Source: an uncultured Clostridia bacterium (lineage in GTDB: Bacteria > Bacillota > Clostridia > Peptostreptococcales > Anaerovoracaceae). Taken from it: a stretch of 51,786 nt of DNA. The stretch lies in assembly GCA_934255545.1 (NCBI GenBank), contig CAKQOE010000016.1:1-51786 (forward strand), read 5' to 3'. Made by a program: the position numbers and the translations under genes. A model generated the notes under the pieces. The model made no database searches and was not told the origin of the DNA. It saw nothing but the letters and a program-made list of their open reading frames with translations. Positions 18,146 to 27,152 of the stretch are shown here, piece by piece. The stretch's first letter is position 1; each line of letters starts with the position of its first letter.

Positions 18146-21100
18146 TCAACTGATCACCCACTCTGCATGACTTCCTTTGTCATCTCTTGTTATTATGAGC
18201 TGGTCGTCTATCTCCTGCTTAAGTTCTGTTACATGGGATATTATGCCTATAAGCTTTGAGCCTCCAGCCATTTGCTGAAGCACCCTTACAGCCTGACTCC
18301 TTGAGTGGTCGTCGAGAGAGCCGAACCCTTCATCTATGAACATTATATCGAGATTTACAGATGCAGACGCCTGCTGTATCCGGTCAGACATACCAAGAGC
18401 AAGAGACAGTGCAGCCATAAATGACTCACCGCCTGAAAGCGTACGTATCTCACGCTCTTTATCTGTAACTGTCGAGTATACCGTGAGATCAAGTCCGTGA
18501 TTTGAGCCGGTGCCGGCTCTTTGTATATCGCACATCCTAAGCTCATACTGACCGCCTGACATGACTGAAAAGCGTCTGTTTGCCGCGCGGAGTATCTTTT
18601 CCATATGATAACGCTGCACAAACGTCTCTATATCCATGCGGGCTCCTGTGATATTGCCTGCAAGTATATCATGCAGTTTACTTATCCTGCTGTATTCATT
18701 TATAACAGAGCTTCTGTCAGACATCCTGGCTTCAAGAGCGCTTATTACATTTCTGTCAGTCCGGAGCGCTGATCTGGTTATTTCCAGATCTGTCCTTGAA
18801 GCTTCTAACATTTTTGCAGCTTCATCCAATGCGCGCTTAAGATCGTCTGTAACAGGTCTTTCATGAGATGCAGTCTCCTGAACGGCCAAAGCCTTCATAG
18901 ACTCGGCAGATGCTTTTTCCTCAGTGTATTTTTTTACTGCGGAACTGAGTTCATCAGTATACTGCCGCTCATATCTTTCTGTAATATAACGCCACTCTGA
19001 AAAAGACAGACCGCTTTTGTTTAAAACATCTTCGTATCGCTTCATAAGCTCCGAGCTTTTTTCAGACAGTTCAGGTATATCTTTTCTGAAACCTGCAGCA
19101 AGTGCTTCGTTATTAGTTTTTTCTTTAAATGTATTTTCTCTGTTTTTTACAGCAGCCATATATTCCGATTTACAAACAGAATACTCCTTTTGAGCGTTAT
19201 CACGTATACTGCGTGCTTCTTCGACAGAGCTCAACTCAGAAGAAGCTCTCAGAGTTTCAATATTATTTCGCTTTACTTCGGATTCAATGCGAATAGCGGA
19301 TTCAGCAGATCTGGCGAGATCTAACTTTTTAGCCAGATCATGTTCTTTCTGTTCCGAATCACTTAAATACCTGCGGAGCACGGCAAGTCTGCTGCTTTTT
19401 TTCTCTGCTGAATCAAACTCTTCAGATAATGATACACATATATCATTTATCATCGTTTCAAGTGACTGCAGTGATATATAATCATCTTTTAAAACGCTGT
19501 CTTTATGCATACCTTTTTGATCCATAACGCTTGCACAAAGTTTTTTCAGTGCTTCATCAAAGTTTATTTGCTTTTCCTCAAGGACTTTCAATGCAGTTCC
19601 GGAAGCAGCAGCGCATTCAGAACGTTCATTGAGTAGGCGTGCTCTTTTGGCAGCAAGCAACTCCACTGCTTCACGGCTTATTTCATCATAGTTTTCAGGC
19701 GGCTTGCACGGTGAGGGATGTTCAACAGATCCGCATACGGGACATGGCTGTCCGGGTCTTAAGCGCTCTGCTGCGATAAATCCGGCCTGAGCATCAAGGA
19801 ATGCATTGTTTGCTGATATAAATCTGTTCTCAGCTTCTTCATAATTTTCAGAAGCTGCCTTATAAGCTTCTGAAGCATTCTTGTATATCAACTTCTGTTT
19901 TTCTATATCATCAGATCTTGTCTTAAGTCCGGCAAGATCTTCAGCAAGCATGTCTGCATCTGAAAGTTTCTTTTTTATATCGGAAAGCAGGATATCCGAT
20001 CCATCAAGTGATCCGGCTTCATTCCTGTATTCTAAAACAGTTTTCCGAAAACCGGAAAGAGTCTCATCAGCATTTTTCAGATCTGAAGAAGCTGCCTGAA
20101 GTTCTTCTTCCTTTACCTTATACTCTTTTTCCGCAGCAGCTATCCTGTCAAATAATTTAAAAGCGGCATCTGTTTTTTCCGATACAGTGGCAAGCCTTTC
20201 TGCTGCTTTATCCAGTATTTTTTTCTTCAGTGCTTCTTCATCTGCAGCTGCAGCATATCTGCCGTCAAGTACAGGCTGTACATTCTCGGCTTCAGCAAGC
20301 CGTTTTTTCTGCTCATCCAGCCTTGATGCCTCTGCCTGAAAAATATCGTATGCAGACTTCACATCATATGCGATATTTATGTCTGTTATAAGCTTTTCGG
20401 ATCTCATTATATATTCTTCCTGAAGCTTAAGCTCCGACAATTTCTTTTCTGCTGAGTCAAGCCGGTCGAACGATCTCACAAGATTTTCTGCATTTGACAG
20501 CGCAACAGCAGCTCTGTCTTTTTCCGATGAAAATCTGTCATATTTTTCCTGTGATTCTGACGTATGATGCGCAAGTTTTTCGCAGAGCTCACTCATCGCA
20601 TTTATAAATGCTTCAATATCTGAAACAGAAAGCTCTTTAGATGATGTTATACGTTTTTTTAATAATATAAGCTCACTGTGATCGTCAGGAATGTCAGCAT
20701 GCTCGGCTTCCATAGCGCATGCGATACTGATATTGGCAATATCAGCTGACTTTTCTTTTTTTCGTTTTTTCAGTTCTTCAACGATATCACGATATATACT
20801 TGTGTTAAACAGTTTTCTGAATATGACTTTTTTATTGTCTGAGCTTGCTCTGAGCACATCCATAAACTCGCCCTGCGCTATCATAGCGACCTGCATAAAC
20901 TGATCCTTTGTAAGACCGGTCACAGATCTTATTTTAGCGTCGGCTTCCTTCTGAGGATATTCGGTTCCGTCAGGCATTATAAGAGAAAGTTTTCCTGACT
21001 CCTGTATCGCGCCGTCTCCGCGTTTTTTAGGCCTTATGTAACGCGGAACGCGCCTGACTGTATATATTTCTTCGTTTCCTCCCCGGTTTTCAGAAAAAAC

Positions 21101-21346
21101 AAGTTCCACAAACGGCTCAGTTCCCGGATCAGCAAACTGGCTCTGCAGCTCGACACCGTTTTTTCTTGCCGATGATGAGCTTGCCTCTCCGTACAGTGCA
21201 AATACTATAGCGTCAAATACAGTAGTTTTTCCAGCGCCTGTATCACCGGTTATAAGAAAAAGGTCCTGCACAGGCTCAGTGAAATCTATAACAGTTTTTT
21301 CGCCATATGAGCCAAAGGCCTGCATAGTAAGTTTAATAGGTCTCAT
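18146..21346 (-). CDS. sbcC: Exonuclease subunit SbcC
   Basis: SMC-like ATPase that with SbcD forms a nuclease cleaving hairpins and DNA ends; such palindromes are abundant in this window. The protein of 1066 residues has Walker A ITGDTGAGKTTVFDAIVFALYGE split by two long coiled coils from the C-terminal signature LSGGESFMAALSLALGMSD and Walker B IMFIDEGFGSLDD. The zinc hook CPVCGSVEHPSP is at about residues 534-545, between the coils. Its ATG overlaps the sbcD stop by one base (TGATG), so translation is coupled. Confidence 0.96.
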   Translation of the reverse strand: MRPIKLTMQAFGSYGEKTVIDFTEPVQDLFLITGDTGAGKTTVFDAIVFALYGEASSSSARKNGVELQSQFADPGTEPFVELVFSENRGGNEEIYTVRRVPRYIRPKKRGDGAIQESGKLSLIMPDGTEYPQKEADAKIRSVTGLTKDQFMQVAMIAQGEFMDVLRASSDNKKVIFRKLFNTSIYRDIVEELKKRKKEKSADIANISIACAMEAEHADIPDDHSELILLKKRITSSKELSVSDIEAFINAMSELCEKLAHHTSESQEKYDRFSSEKDRAAVALSNAENLVRSFDRLDSAEKKLSELKLQEEYIMRSEKLITDINIAYDVKSAYDIFQAEASRLDEQKKRLAEAENVQPVLDGRYAAAADEEALKKKILDKAAERLATVSEKTDAAFKLFDRIAAAEKEYKVKEEELQAASSDLKNADETLSGFRKTVLEYRNEAGSLDGSDILLSDIKKKLSDADMLAEDLAGLKTRSDDIEKQKLIYKNASEAYKAASENYEEAENRFISANNAFLDAQAGFIAAERLRPGQPCPVCGSVEHPSPCKPPENYDEISREAVELLAAKRARLLNERSECAAASGTALKVLEEKQINFDEALKKLCASVMDQKGMHKDSVLKDDYISLQSLETMINDICVSLSEEFDSAEKKSSRLAVLRRYLSDSEQKEHDLAKKLDLARSAESAIRIESEVKRNNIETLRASSELSSVEEARSIRDNAQKEYSVCKSEYMAAVKNRENTFKEKTNNEALAAGFRKDIPELSEKSSELMKRYEDVLNKSGLSFSEWRYITERYERQYTDELSSAVKKYTEEKASAESMKALAVQETASHERPVTDDLKRALDEAAKMLEASRTDLEITRSALRTDRNVISALEARMSDRSSVINEYSRISKLHDILAGNITGARMDIETFVQRYHMEKILRAANRRFSVMSGGQYELRMCDIQRAGTGSNHGLDLTVYSTVTDKEREIRTLSGGESFMAALSLALGMSDRIQQASASVNLDIMFIDEGFGSLDDHSRSQAVRVLQQMAGGSKLIGIISHVTELKQEIDDQLIITRDDKGSHAEWVIS

Positions 21347-22515
21347 CAGCTGTCTGCCTCCCTGACTGTATTTATGATATCACGAAGAAGATCTTTTTCT
21401 TCATCATCCGAAGCGCCTATAAAAGAACAGCACATATCGAAAGGATCCATATTTACTGTTTCATCATCTATCTCCACGCTGCTGTCAAAGGTACGTATAT
21501 TTTCACGCTGTATCTCAAGAAGATAAGGAAATGCCGATCTGAGCCTGTCATGCATATCCATGATATCTATATCTTTTTTATCTGTAAGCCTGACTGACAC
21601 AAAGTCATCGCATGACTGAGCAAGCACATCAGCAAATTCACCTTTTATAACTTTTATCCGCCGTAGAGGTATGAGCGGCAGAACAGATGTTTTTATATCA
21701 GTCACTCCATCTGCGTTTTTTTTACCGATCTCTGCAACTATTATGCCTTTTTCCTGCCCTGCCTCGCTTACAGAGCACGCAACAGGTGTACCGCAGTATC
21801 TGAAGTTATCATTGCCTGCACTCATAGGCTTGTGTATATGTCCGAGCGCCGCATAGTCAAACGGTTCAAGTACATCCGCAGATACTTCGTCTATATTGCC
21901 GACTGTCCTCACCTCAGAGTCCATACGCTCAATTTCATCAGCCGATCTTCCCTTCGGAAGATAGAACTGGTGGCTTACAATGATATTACGTTCTTTGCGG
22001 TCTATATCCTCTCGGTTTATAAGCGCATGCAGAGCGTCATTATATGAGAGATTATTTCCGTTTTCGTAAGTTCCGGTGATCATTTTTATCATTGATGGCT
22101 TTACGAAAGGCAAAAGATAGAAATTTACATTTCCATATTCATCATTCAGTGTTACTTTTTCTATATGCTCTTCAGGCCGTACAGGCGGCATACCTATCAT
22201 ATGTATCCTGCGCTCTGCAAGAAGCGTTCTGAAAAGATCTACTCTCGGAGCGCTGTCGTGATTTCCGCTTATTATCATTATCTCAGCGCACGGCACAGCC
22301 TCTGAAAGCTCCGTAATAAATGAGTCAAACAACCCGACCGCATCCGCGGACGGAACAGCACTGTTGTATATATCACCTGCTATAAGAACTGCATCAGGCT
22401 TTTCCTGCGCAGCAAGCTCCGTTATCTGTTTAAATACATACGCCTGATCTTCTGAAAGATCTCTGTTATAAAGCTTCAGGCCTATATGAAGATCTGAAAT
22501 ATGAAACAGCTTCAT
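21346..22515 (-). CDS. sbcD: Exonuclease subunit SbcD
   Basis: Calcineurin-like metallophosphoesterase that is the nuclease partner of SbcC. The metal-binding motifs are all present: DLHIG (residues 8-12), AGDIYNS, SGNHDSAPR, and GHIHKP further on. The 389-residue length is normal. GGGGAA lies six bases before the ATG. It starts 20 bases after the cupin gene and overlaps sbcC by one base, so cupin-sbcD-sbcC form one transcript. Confidence 0.96.
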   Translation of the reverse strand: MKLFHISDLHIGLKLYNRDLSEDQAYVFKQITELAAQEKPDAVLIAGDIYNSAVPSADAVGLFDSFITELSEAVPCAEIMIISGNHDSAPRVDLFRTLLAERRIHMIGMPPVRPEEHIEKVTLNDEYGNVNFYLLPFVKPSMIKMITGTYENGNNLSYNDALHALINREDIDRKERNIIVSHQFYLPKGRSADEIERMDSEVRTVGNIDEVSADVLEPFDYAALGHIHKPMSAGNDNFRYCGTPVACSVSEAGQEKGIIVAEIGKKNADGVTDIKTSVLPLIPLRRIKVIKGEFADVLAQSCDDFVSVRLTDKKDIDIMDMHDRLRSAFPYLLEIQRENIRTFDSSVEIDDETVNMDPFDMCCSFIGASDDEEKDLLRDIINTVREADS

Positions 22516-22535
22516 CTTATATTCCCCGATCTGTA

Positions 22536-22832
22536 TTATTTTTTGATTATAAGAGCTATAAATCTCAGTGGTACATCCCCTTTACATACGATGCCGTGCC
22601 CGCATCCATCCTCGCAGAACGTCACATCTCCGGCAGATACCTCGTAACCGCGTCCGTTATCATTATATATACCGCATCCCTCAAGGATGTAATACGTCTC
22701 AGTTTCACCATGATGCTCATGATAATCAAGCTGCCCGCCGGCTTCTATAGTAACATCTGCGAAAAGACCCACTTTTCCATCCATCTGAGCCTCATTTATA
22801 AGTTTTTTTGATGTAAGTCCCTTTGTTGCCAT
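22536..22832 (-). CDS. Small cupin-domain protein
   Basis: A single conserved beta-barrel domain of 98 residues. The metal-binding set HEHHGETETYYILEG (first cupin motif) and HGIVCKGDVPLRFIAL (second) are visible. The function of such small cupins varies and is not predictable here. I place the start at ATG 22832, which has GAAAGGAG ten bases upstream. The same frame is open for another 35 codons, but that part is cysteine- and arginine-rich and lacks a ribosome site. It leads the sbcDC operon. Confidence 0.88.
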   Translation of the reverse strand: MATKGLTSKKLINEAQMDGKVGLFADVTIEAGGQLDYHEHHGETETYYILEGCGIYNDNGRGYEVSAGDVTFCEDGCGHGIVCKGDVPLRFIALIIKK

Positions 22833-22958
22833 ATCAAGCGTACTCCTTTCATACTTTAAAATACAGCAGCAAGCCTGCCTGTGCAGCGTTACGCTATCAT
22901 ACCGCCGCCCATATACAGACAATGCTCTGTCGTCCAATACTTCATTTTTTATGTCACG

Positions 22959-22987
22959 ATTCTATCAGAAAAGCATAAGGAAATCAA
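22959..22987 (-). promoter_or_regulatory. Promoter of the cupin-sbcDC operon
   Basis: Minus-strand TTGATT (22987-22982) and TAGAAT (22964-22959) are 17 bases apart. The leader to the cupin ATG would be about 120 bases. The rest of the gap up to the tRNA at 23349 is AT-rich and contains no gene that I can recognise. Confidence 0.6.
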
Positions 22988-23082
22988 TAGAGTTTAAAAA
23001 TTAATTTCAGAATAAGTGTTTGCAAATAAAGAAAAATTTTACGCTCCTATCCAGAGTTCTGCTCTCCGAATACCCATAAAAA

Positions 23083-23112
23083 CAGAAAAACCGCTCTTTT
23101 GAGCGGCTCGTC
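23083..23112 (-). terminator. Terminator without a recognised gene in front of it
   Basis: On the minus strand CCGCTC, AAAA loop, GAGCGG is followed by TTTTTCTGTTTTT. The tRNA-Leu gene upstream already has its own terminator at 23311-23342, so this second one either backs that up or closes a short transcript within 23113-23310. That stretch contains an AAGGGAG sequence and possible short pairings but no open frame or RNA family I can identify. Confidence 0.6.
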
Positions 23113-23310
23113 TGCTGTGTTACTGTTTTGTGTTTAGGAGAGATTTATAAAAAATTTTCTATTGTGCGATATGTATTATCTCAGGGAACGTTATGTATGT
23201 TCGTTTTTTATTTGTTTCAACTCCCTTTGATGTTTATATATTAACGCTTTTTTATGTTGATAAGCAGTCGTTTTTATGAAGATCCTGTGAAGGATCGATC
23301 CTCAATATGT

Positions 23311-23342
23311 AAAAAACGGACTCCGTAAAATGAAGTCCGTTT
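23311..23342 (-). terminator. Terminator of the first tRNA-Leu gene
   Basis: Stem ACGGACT pairs with AGTCCGT around an 11-base loop and is followed by TTTTTT on the minus strand, seven bases after the CCA end of the tRNA. Confidence 0.85.
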
Positions 23343-23348
23343 CAAAAC

Positions 23349-23433
23349 TGGTGCGGTTGATGGGACTTGAACCCATACGTCTGCTGACACACGCCCCTCA
23401 AACGTGCCTGTCTGCCTATTCCAGCACAACCGC
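23349..23433 (-). tRNA. tRNA-Leu (anticodon GAG), copy 1
   Basis: The acceptor stem GCGGTTG/CAACCGC, a long variable arm of class II type, the T arm ATGGG-TTCAAGT-CCCAT and an encoded CCA are all visible. The anticodon stem CACGT/GCGTG encloses the loop TTGAGGG, placing GAG at positions 34-36. It reads CUC and CUU leucine codons. The 85-base sequence is identical in the three copies at 28.75-29.45 kb. A single-gene promoter and terminator flank it. Confidence 0.95.
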
Positions 23434-23480
23434 ATATTTAATTATCGCAGTGACCTTTACTAAGCCGCTCAACATATATT

Positions 23481-23509
23481 ATATTAACTCATCTCTTTTC
23501 CTTTGTCAA
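23481..23509 (-). promoter_or_regulatory. Promoter of tRNA-Leu copy 1
   Basis: Minus-strand TTGACA (23509-23504) and TAATAT (23486-23481) with a 17-base spacer, about 50 bases before the tRNA 5' end. Confidence 0.75.
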
Positions 23510-23580
23510 GGATTTTTTAAAATTTTTTGAAACTTTTACAAGAGATTCTTTAATTTCCAAATATATGTCATTTTTCCATT

Positions 23581-23640
23581 TGCTGTAGTGTCTTACAACA
23601 GTTAATAATATAGCAGATATTCTTTATGCTGTCAAACATA
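23581..23640 (-). promoter_or_regulatory. Orphan copy of the tRNA-Leu array promoter
   Basis: This 60-base stretch closely matches the promoter and leader of the three tandem tRNA-Leu genes at 28.8-29.5 kb, with TTGACA, a 17-base spacer ending in ATATCTGC, then TATATT, and a degenerate form of the inverted repeat that follows there. No tRNA gene lies directly downstream. The nearest one (23349-23433) has its own, different promoter. It looks like the remnant of a lost array unit. Confidence 0.6.
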
Positions 23641-23863
23641 TTTTTCTATTTTCACATAACTTTTTCATTACGAATGCTCCGAACTCCCGTTTCAGCCGCT
23701 GGGCGGCTGCTGATCAATTACCATTAATTTAGCTGAGATAACATTGCAAATATGCTGCCAACAAAGTAAAACCACGCACCTGCTGTTACTGTACTGTATA
23801 TCCATAAACGTTGAAATTTAAAGTAAAAAGGCTATTTTTTACAAACCATCCGTTAATTAACTT

Positions 23864-23942
23864 CTTAAGATTTATTTAAGCTTTCTTAATACATACTTAA
23901 GACTAAATTTATTGTATTTACAGATGTCTACTGTATTATAAT
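23864..23942 (+). promoter_or_regulatory. dlt promoter with four helically phased TTAAG-type repeats
   Basis: CTTAAG-N5-TTTAAG (23864-23880) and CTTAAT-N5-CTTAAG (23885-23901) form four direct repeats with an 11, 10, 11 base period. A good -10, TATAAT, is at 23937-23942, while its -35 region is poor. The repeats end about 35 bases before the -10, which suits an activator. The layout NTTAAG-N5-WTTAAG matches the site known for the CiaR response regulator of streptococci, and OmpR-family regulators control dlt in several Firmicutes. The regulator here is not known. Confidence 0.6.
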
Positions 23943-23965
23943 ATATGTATGCAGAGCATACTGCC

Positions 23966-23982
23966 CGCCGGAGGGGCCGGCG
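23966..23982 (+). other. GC-rich hairpin in the dltA leader
   Basis: CGCCGG and CCGGCG flank AGGGG, 31 bases before the dltA start and downstream of the likely transcript start. It would form a stable 5' UTR hairpin. The rest of the gap from 23434 to 24013 holds the tRNA promoter, the orphan promoter copy, a hairpin with AGCCGC/GCGGCT arms at 23694-23708 and the dlt promoter. Confidence 0.5.
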
Positions 23983-24013
23983 CGGTATATCTTAGCATCA
24001 AAAGGGGAAATAA

Positions 24014-25639
24014 ATGGACATTTTAAATCAAATAAGGGAAAACGCTGACGCGTTTTCTGACAGGCCCGCTATCATATCGGAAAACGGTTCCGTTACGTGG
24101 CGCGGGCTTTACGACGGCTCACGCCGTCTCGCAGAACGTATAAATAATATGTGCGCGCCTGGATCAAGGGCGCCGCTGGTAGTATGCGGGCACAAAAGCC
24201 CGTATATGATCATGTCGATGCTTGCGTGCGCTTATGCAGGACATGCCTACTGTCCTGTAGATATCTCTATGCCTGCTGAACGCGTTGCGGATATCATAGA
24301 TGCTGTATCTCCTGAAATCGTGCTTGCAGCTGAGGAAAGCGCACTCGATCTGCTTCCGCAGGACGGAGGATTTTTTCTTATGCCCCCTCGTATGATCAAA
24401 GAAACGGCTGACGGGATAACTGATCCGCAGCAGGGATATGAGCTCATCCGCCCTGTCTCAGGTGAAGAAACATTTTATATCATATTTACGTCGGGCAGCA
24501 CCGGCAAGCCAAAGGGCGTTGAGATAACCGCAGATAACCTTAACAACTACCTTGATTGGATACTCGATGTAGGTGCTGACAGGTCTTCAAAGTTTGGCAG
24601 AGTCTTTATTAACCAGGCTCCGTTTTCATTTGACTTGTCTGTCATGGACCTGTATCAGTGTCTTGCGTGCTGCGGCACGCTGTGGACGCTTTCATATGAT
24701 ACTATAAAAAATTATAGTAAACTTATATATTCTCTTGGCAGGTCGTCGGCGCATGTATGGGTGTCAACGCCGTCGTTTGCCGACATATGTCTTGCAGATC
24801 CGACATTCAGATGCGATCTTATGCCGTGTCTTTCTGTATTTCTGTTCTGCGGCGAGACACTTACAGTCAATACTGCACGCCGCCTGCATGAACGTTTTCC
24901 GGATGCAGTCGTTGTAAATACCTACGGTCCTACGGAGTCTACTGTTGCAGTTACTGATGTTGTCGTAACGCATGAGATGTGCGCGCATGACGGGGCTCTT
25001 CCTGTTGGCCGGGCGAAGCCGGGCACTGTCGTTTATGTGGAGGCTGCGGGCGGAGCCGGCAGCCGTGCAGGAGCCGGCAGCAGCGCCGGTTACGGGGCTG
25101 CGTGTTCTGTGGATCGTGCATCAGGCGACGATGTTTCCTGCAGTGGTGCGACCGGTGAGATCATTATAGCCGGAAACACGGTCGCAAAGGGGTATTTTAA
25201 TATGCCTGAGAAAACATCTGAATCATTTTTTGAGACAGAGATAAACGGACGGCGCATGCGCGCGTACAGGACAGGCGACCTCGGATATATATCTGATGAC
25301 GGCATGCTCCACTACTGCGGCCGCATGGATAACCAGATAAAGCTTCACGGCTACAGGATAGAAACTGAGGATATAGAAAGCAATCTGACCGCTCTTGACG
25401 GTATAAGCAAAGCAGCTGTCATACCATCAGAAAAGGACGGAAAGATAAAGAGCCTTACGGCATATATAATATGTGATAATGATTCCGGATCGTCACCTGA
25501 TGCACATTCTGTAAAGGAAAAGCTGCGTATGCGCCTTCCTGACTACATGATCCCCAAAAAAATAATATTTGTGCATGAGCTTCCTCTGACTCCGAACGGA
25601 AAAGTAGACAGAAAGGCACTGAAAGGTGAACTAAAGTGA
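24014..25639 (+). CDS. dltA: D-alanine--D-alanyl carrier protein ligase DltA
   Basis: Adenylates D-alanine and loads it on DltC, the first step of teichoic acid D-alanylation. The adenylation motifs are clear: FTSGSTGKPKG (residues about 156-166), NTYGPTESTVA, YRTGDLGY, the hinge GRMDNQIKLHGYRIE, and the C-terminal lysine in PNGKVDRKAL. At 541 residues it is 30-35 longer than usual. The extra length is an Ala/Gly/Ser-rich insertion at about residues 343-379, with an 18-base repeat in the DNA (copies at 25052 and 25070). It lies in a surface loop before GEIIIAG and should not touch the active site. AAAGGGGAAATAA precedes the ATG. First gene of dltABCD. Confidence 0.93.
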   Translation: MDILNQIRENADAFSDRPAIISENGSVTWRGLYDGSRRLAERINNMCAPGSRAPLVVCGHKSPYMIMSMLACAYAGHAYCPVDISMPAERVADIIDAVSPEIVLAAEESALDLLPQDGGFFLMPPRMIKETADGITDPQQGYELIRPVSGEETFYIIFTSGSTGKPKGVEITADNLNNYLDWILDVGADRSSKFGRVFINQAPFSFDLSVMDLYQCLACCGTLWTLSYDTIKNYSKLIYSLGRSSAHVWVSTPSFADICLADPTFRCDLMPCLSVFLFCGETLTVNTARRLHERFPDAVVVNTYGPTESTVAVTDVVVTHEMCAHDGALPVGRAKPGTVVYVEAAGGAGSRAGAGSSAGYGAACSVDRASGDDVSCSGATGEIIIAGNTVAKGYFNMPEKTSESFFETEINGRRMRAYRTGDLGYISDDGMLHYCGRMDNQIKLHGYRIETEDIESNLTALDGISKAAVIPSEKDGKIKSLTAYIICDNDSGSSPDAHSVKEKLRMRLPDYMIPKKIIFVHELPLTPNGKVDRKALKGELK

Positions 25640-26787
25640 CGCTCTACTCCGGCTACATCTTTTTTGCGTGTCTTGCAGCCGCATGTATACCTGCCATAGC
25701 GCTTGGTATCGCTGAGCGGTCTGTTCGTAATTACGCATTAGCAGCCTCGCTTTTCTTTGTTACAGCGGCGCTTGCCAAGCATCCGGTGCAGCTTGCGTAT
25801 TTTGTGGCGTATTTCATATGGCAGTTTATAACAGTAATGTCATATATGCATATATACCGAAAACGCGGGCGCGACTCGCGCATATACCATGCTATGCTGA
25901 TAATATCACTGCTACCGCTCGCTCTGCAAAAGCTTTCAGCGCTCACAGACACGTCGATATTCGGATTCATAGGTATATCGTACCTGTCGTTTAAAACGCT
26001 GCAGATGATCATAGAAATATACGACGGGCTTATAGATGAAGTAAAACCGCTTGACTTTGCGCGTTTTATGATATTCTTCCCTGTCTTCTCTTCCGGACCG
26101 ATAGACAGGAGCAGGCGCTTCAACGACGACTCGCACCGCATCATACAGCGCAGCGAATACCTCGATCTGCTCGGTTCAGGCATATTTCGCATACTGCTCG
26201 GCCTTGTGTACAAGCTCGTTATATCGTCGTATCTGTTCGCGCTTCTCAGCCTCATATCCGGCATGCGTGAATGGTATTTCTACGTAGCGTACGCATATGT
26301 CTACGGACTCTACATGTTCTTTGATTTTGCAGGCTACAGCCTTATGGCAGTCGGCACGTCATATATATTCGGCGTCAGGACACCTGACAATTTCAAAGCT
26401 CCGTTCGCCGCAGCCGATATATCTGACTTCTGGAACAGATGGCACATAACGCTTTCGCACTGGTTCCGCGACTACCTGTTCTCGCGCATAGTGATGGCAT
26501 TCACAAAAAAGAAGCTGCTTGACACTCGCCTGCAGCGCGCGTGTACCGCATTCATCATAAATATGACTGTCATGGGCGCATGGCACGGTCTGACGCCGTA
26601 TTACCTGCTCTACGGCCTTTACCACGGACTGCTGCTCGCCGCAAGCGAAGTTTACCATAAAAAGTCGCAGTTCTATAAAAAGTATAAAAGATCAAAGCTG
26701 TATCGCACTGTATCATGTTTCGTTACCATACAGGCCGTAATGTTCGGATTTCTGATATTTTCGGGGCATCTTTTTACGCACAGCTAA
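25636..26787 (+). CDS. dltB: D-alanyl transfer membrane O-acyltransferase DltB
   Basis: MBOAT-family membrane enzyme that moves D-alanine from DltC across the membrane. The conserved core reads FWNRWHITLSHWFRDYLF and then MGAWHGLTPYYLLYG, with the catalytic His near residue 317. About ten membrane segments are visible in 383 residues. It starts with GTG inside the dltA stop (GTGA, four-base overlap), a sign of coupled translation. Sixty bases after its stop come before dltC's ribosome region. Confidence 0.93.
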   Translation: MTLYSGYIFFACLAAACIPAIALGIAERSVRNYALAASLFFVTAALAKHPVQLAYFVAYFIWQFITVMSYMHIYRKRGRDSRIYHAMLIISLLPLALQKLSALTDTSIFGFIGISYLSFKTLQMIIEIYDGLIDEVKPLDFARFMIFFPVFSSGPIDRSRRFNDDSHRIIQRSEYLDLLGSGIFRILLGLVYKLVISSYLFALLSLISGMREWYFYVAYAYVYGLYMFFDFAGYSLMAVGTSYIFGVRTPDNFKAPFAAADISDFWNRWHITLSHWFRDYLFSRIVMAFTKKKLLDTRLQRACTAFIINMTVMGAWHGLTPYYLLYGLYHGLLLAASEVYHKKSQFYKKYKRSKLYRTVSCFVTIQAVMFGFLIFSGHLFTHS

Positions 26788-26906
26788 TGTCAGATAAACG
26801 AATATATCCAGTATAACACTGCTGCGCCCGGCGCAGAAAAGCTGACATGAAATTTAAAACTTATCGATACCGATCAATGCAACATTCGAAAAGGGGAATA
26901 AATAAA

Positions 26907-27152
26907 ATGAAACAGAAATTACTTGAAATACTCGCTGAAGTATGTGACGAAGACGCTCTTGCAGAAACTGACGATATGGATATAGACCTCGTAGCCGAGG
27001 ATCTTATAGACTCCATGGGCTTCGTAGAGCTCCTTGTAGCCATAGAAGAAAACTTTGGAATAGTCATAGCTCCGTCTGAGTATACAAAGGACGAGTTCAA
27101 CACGCCTCAGAAAATACTCGATATACTGGAAAAACTCAGCGGTAACATATAA
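26907..27152 (+). CDS. dltC: D-alanyl carrier protein DltC
   Basis: An 81-residue acyl-carrier protein that bears D-alanine on a phosphopantetheine arm attached to Ser36 (LIDSMGF), the same residue number as in Bacillus DltC. The acidic composition and the four-helix pattern fit. I start at ATG 26907, with AAGGGG ten bases upstream; the upstream in-frame ATG codons lack a ribosome site. Its stop overlaps the dltD start (TAATG). Confidence 0.93.
   Translation: MKQKLLEILAEVCDEDALAETDDMDIDLVAEDLIDSMGFVELLVAIEENFGIVIAPSEYTKDEFNTPQKILDILEKLSGNI

Noticed and set aside
23944..24030. Short frame ahead of dltA as dltX
   Set aside because: It is 25 codons, Gly-rich, lacks the conserved DltX end and overlaps the leader hairpin and the dltA start.
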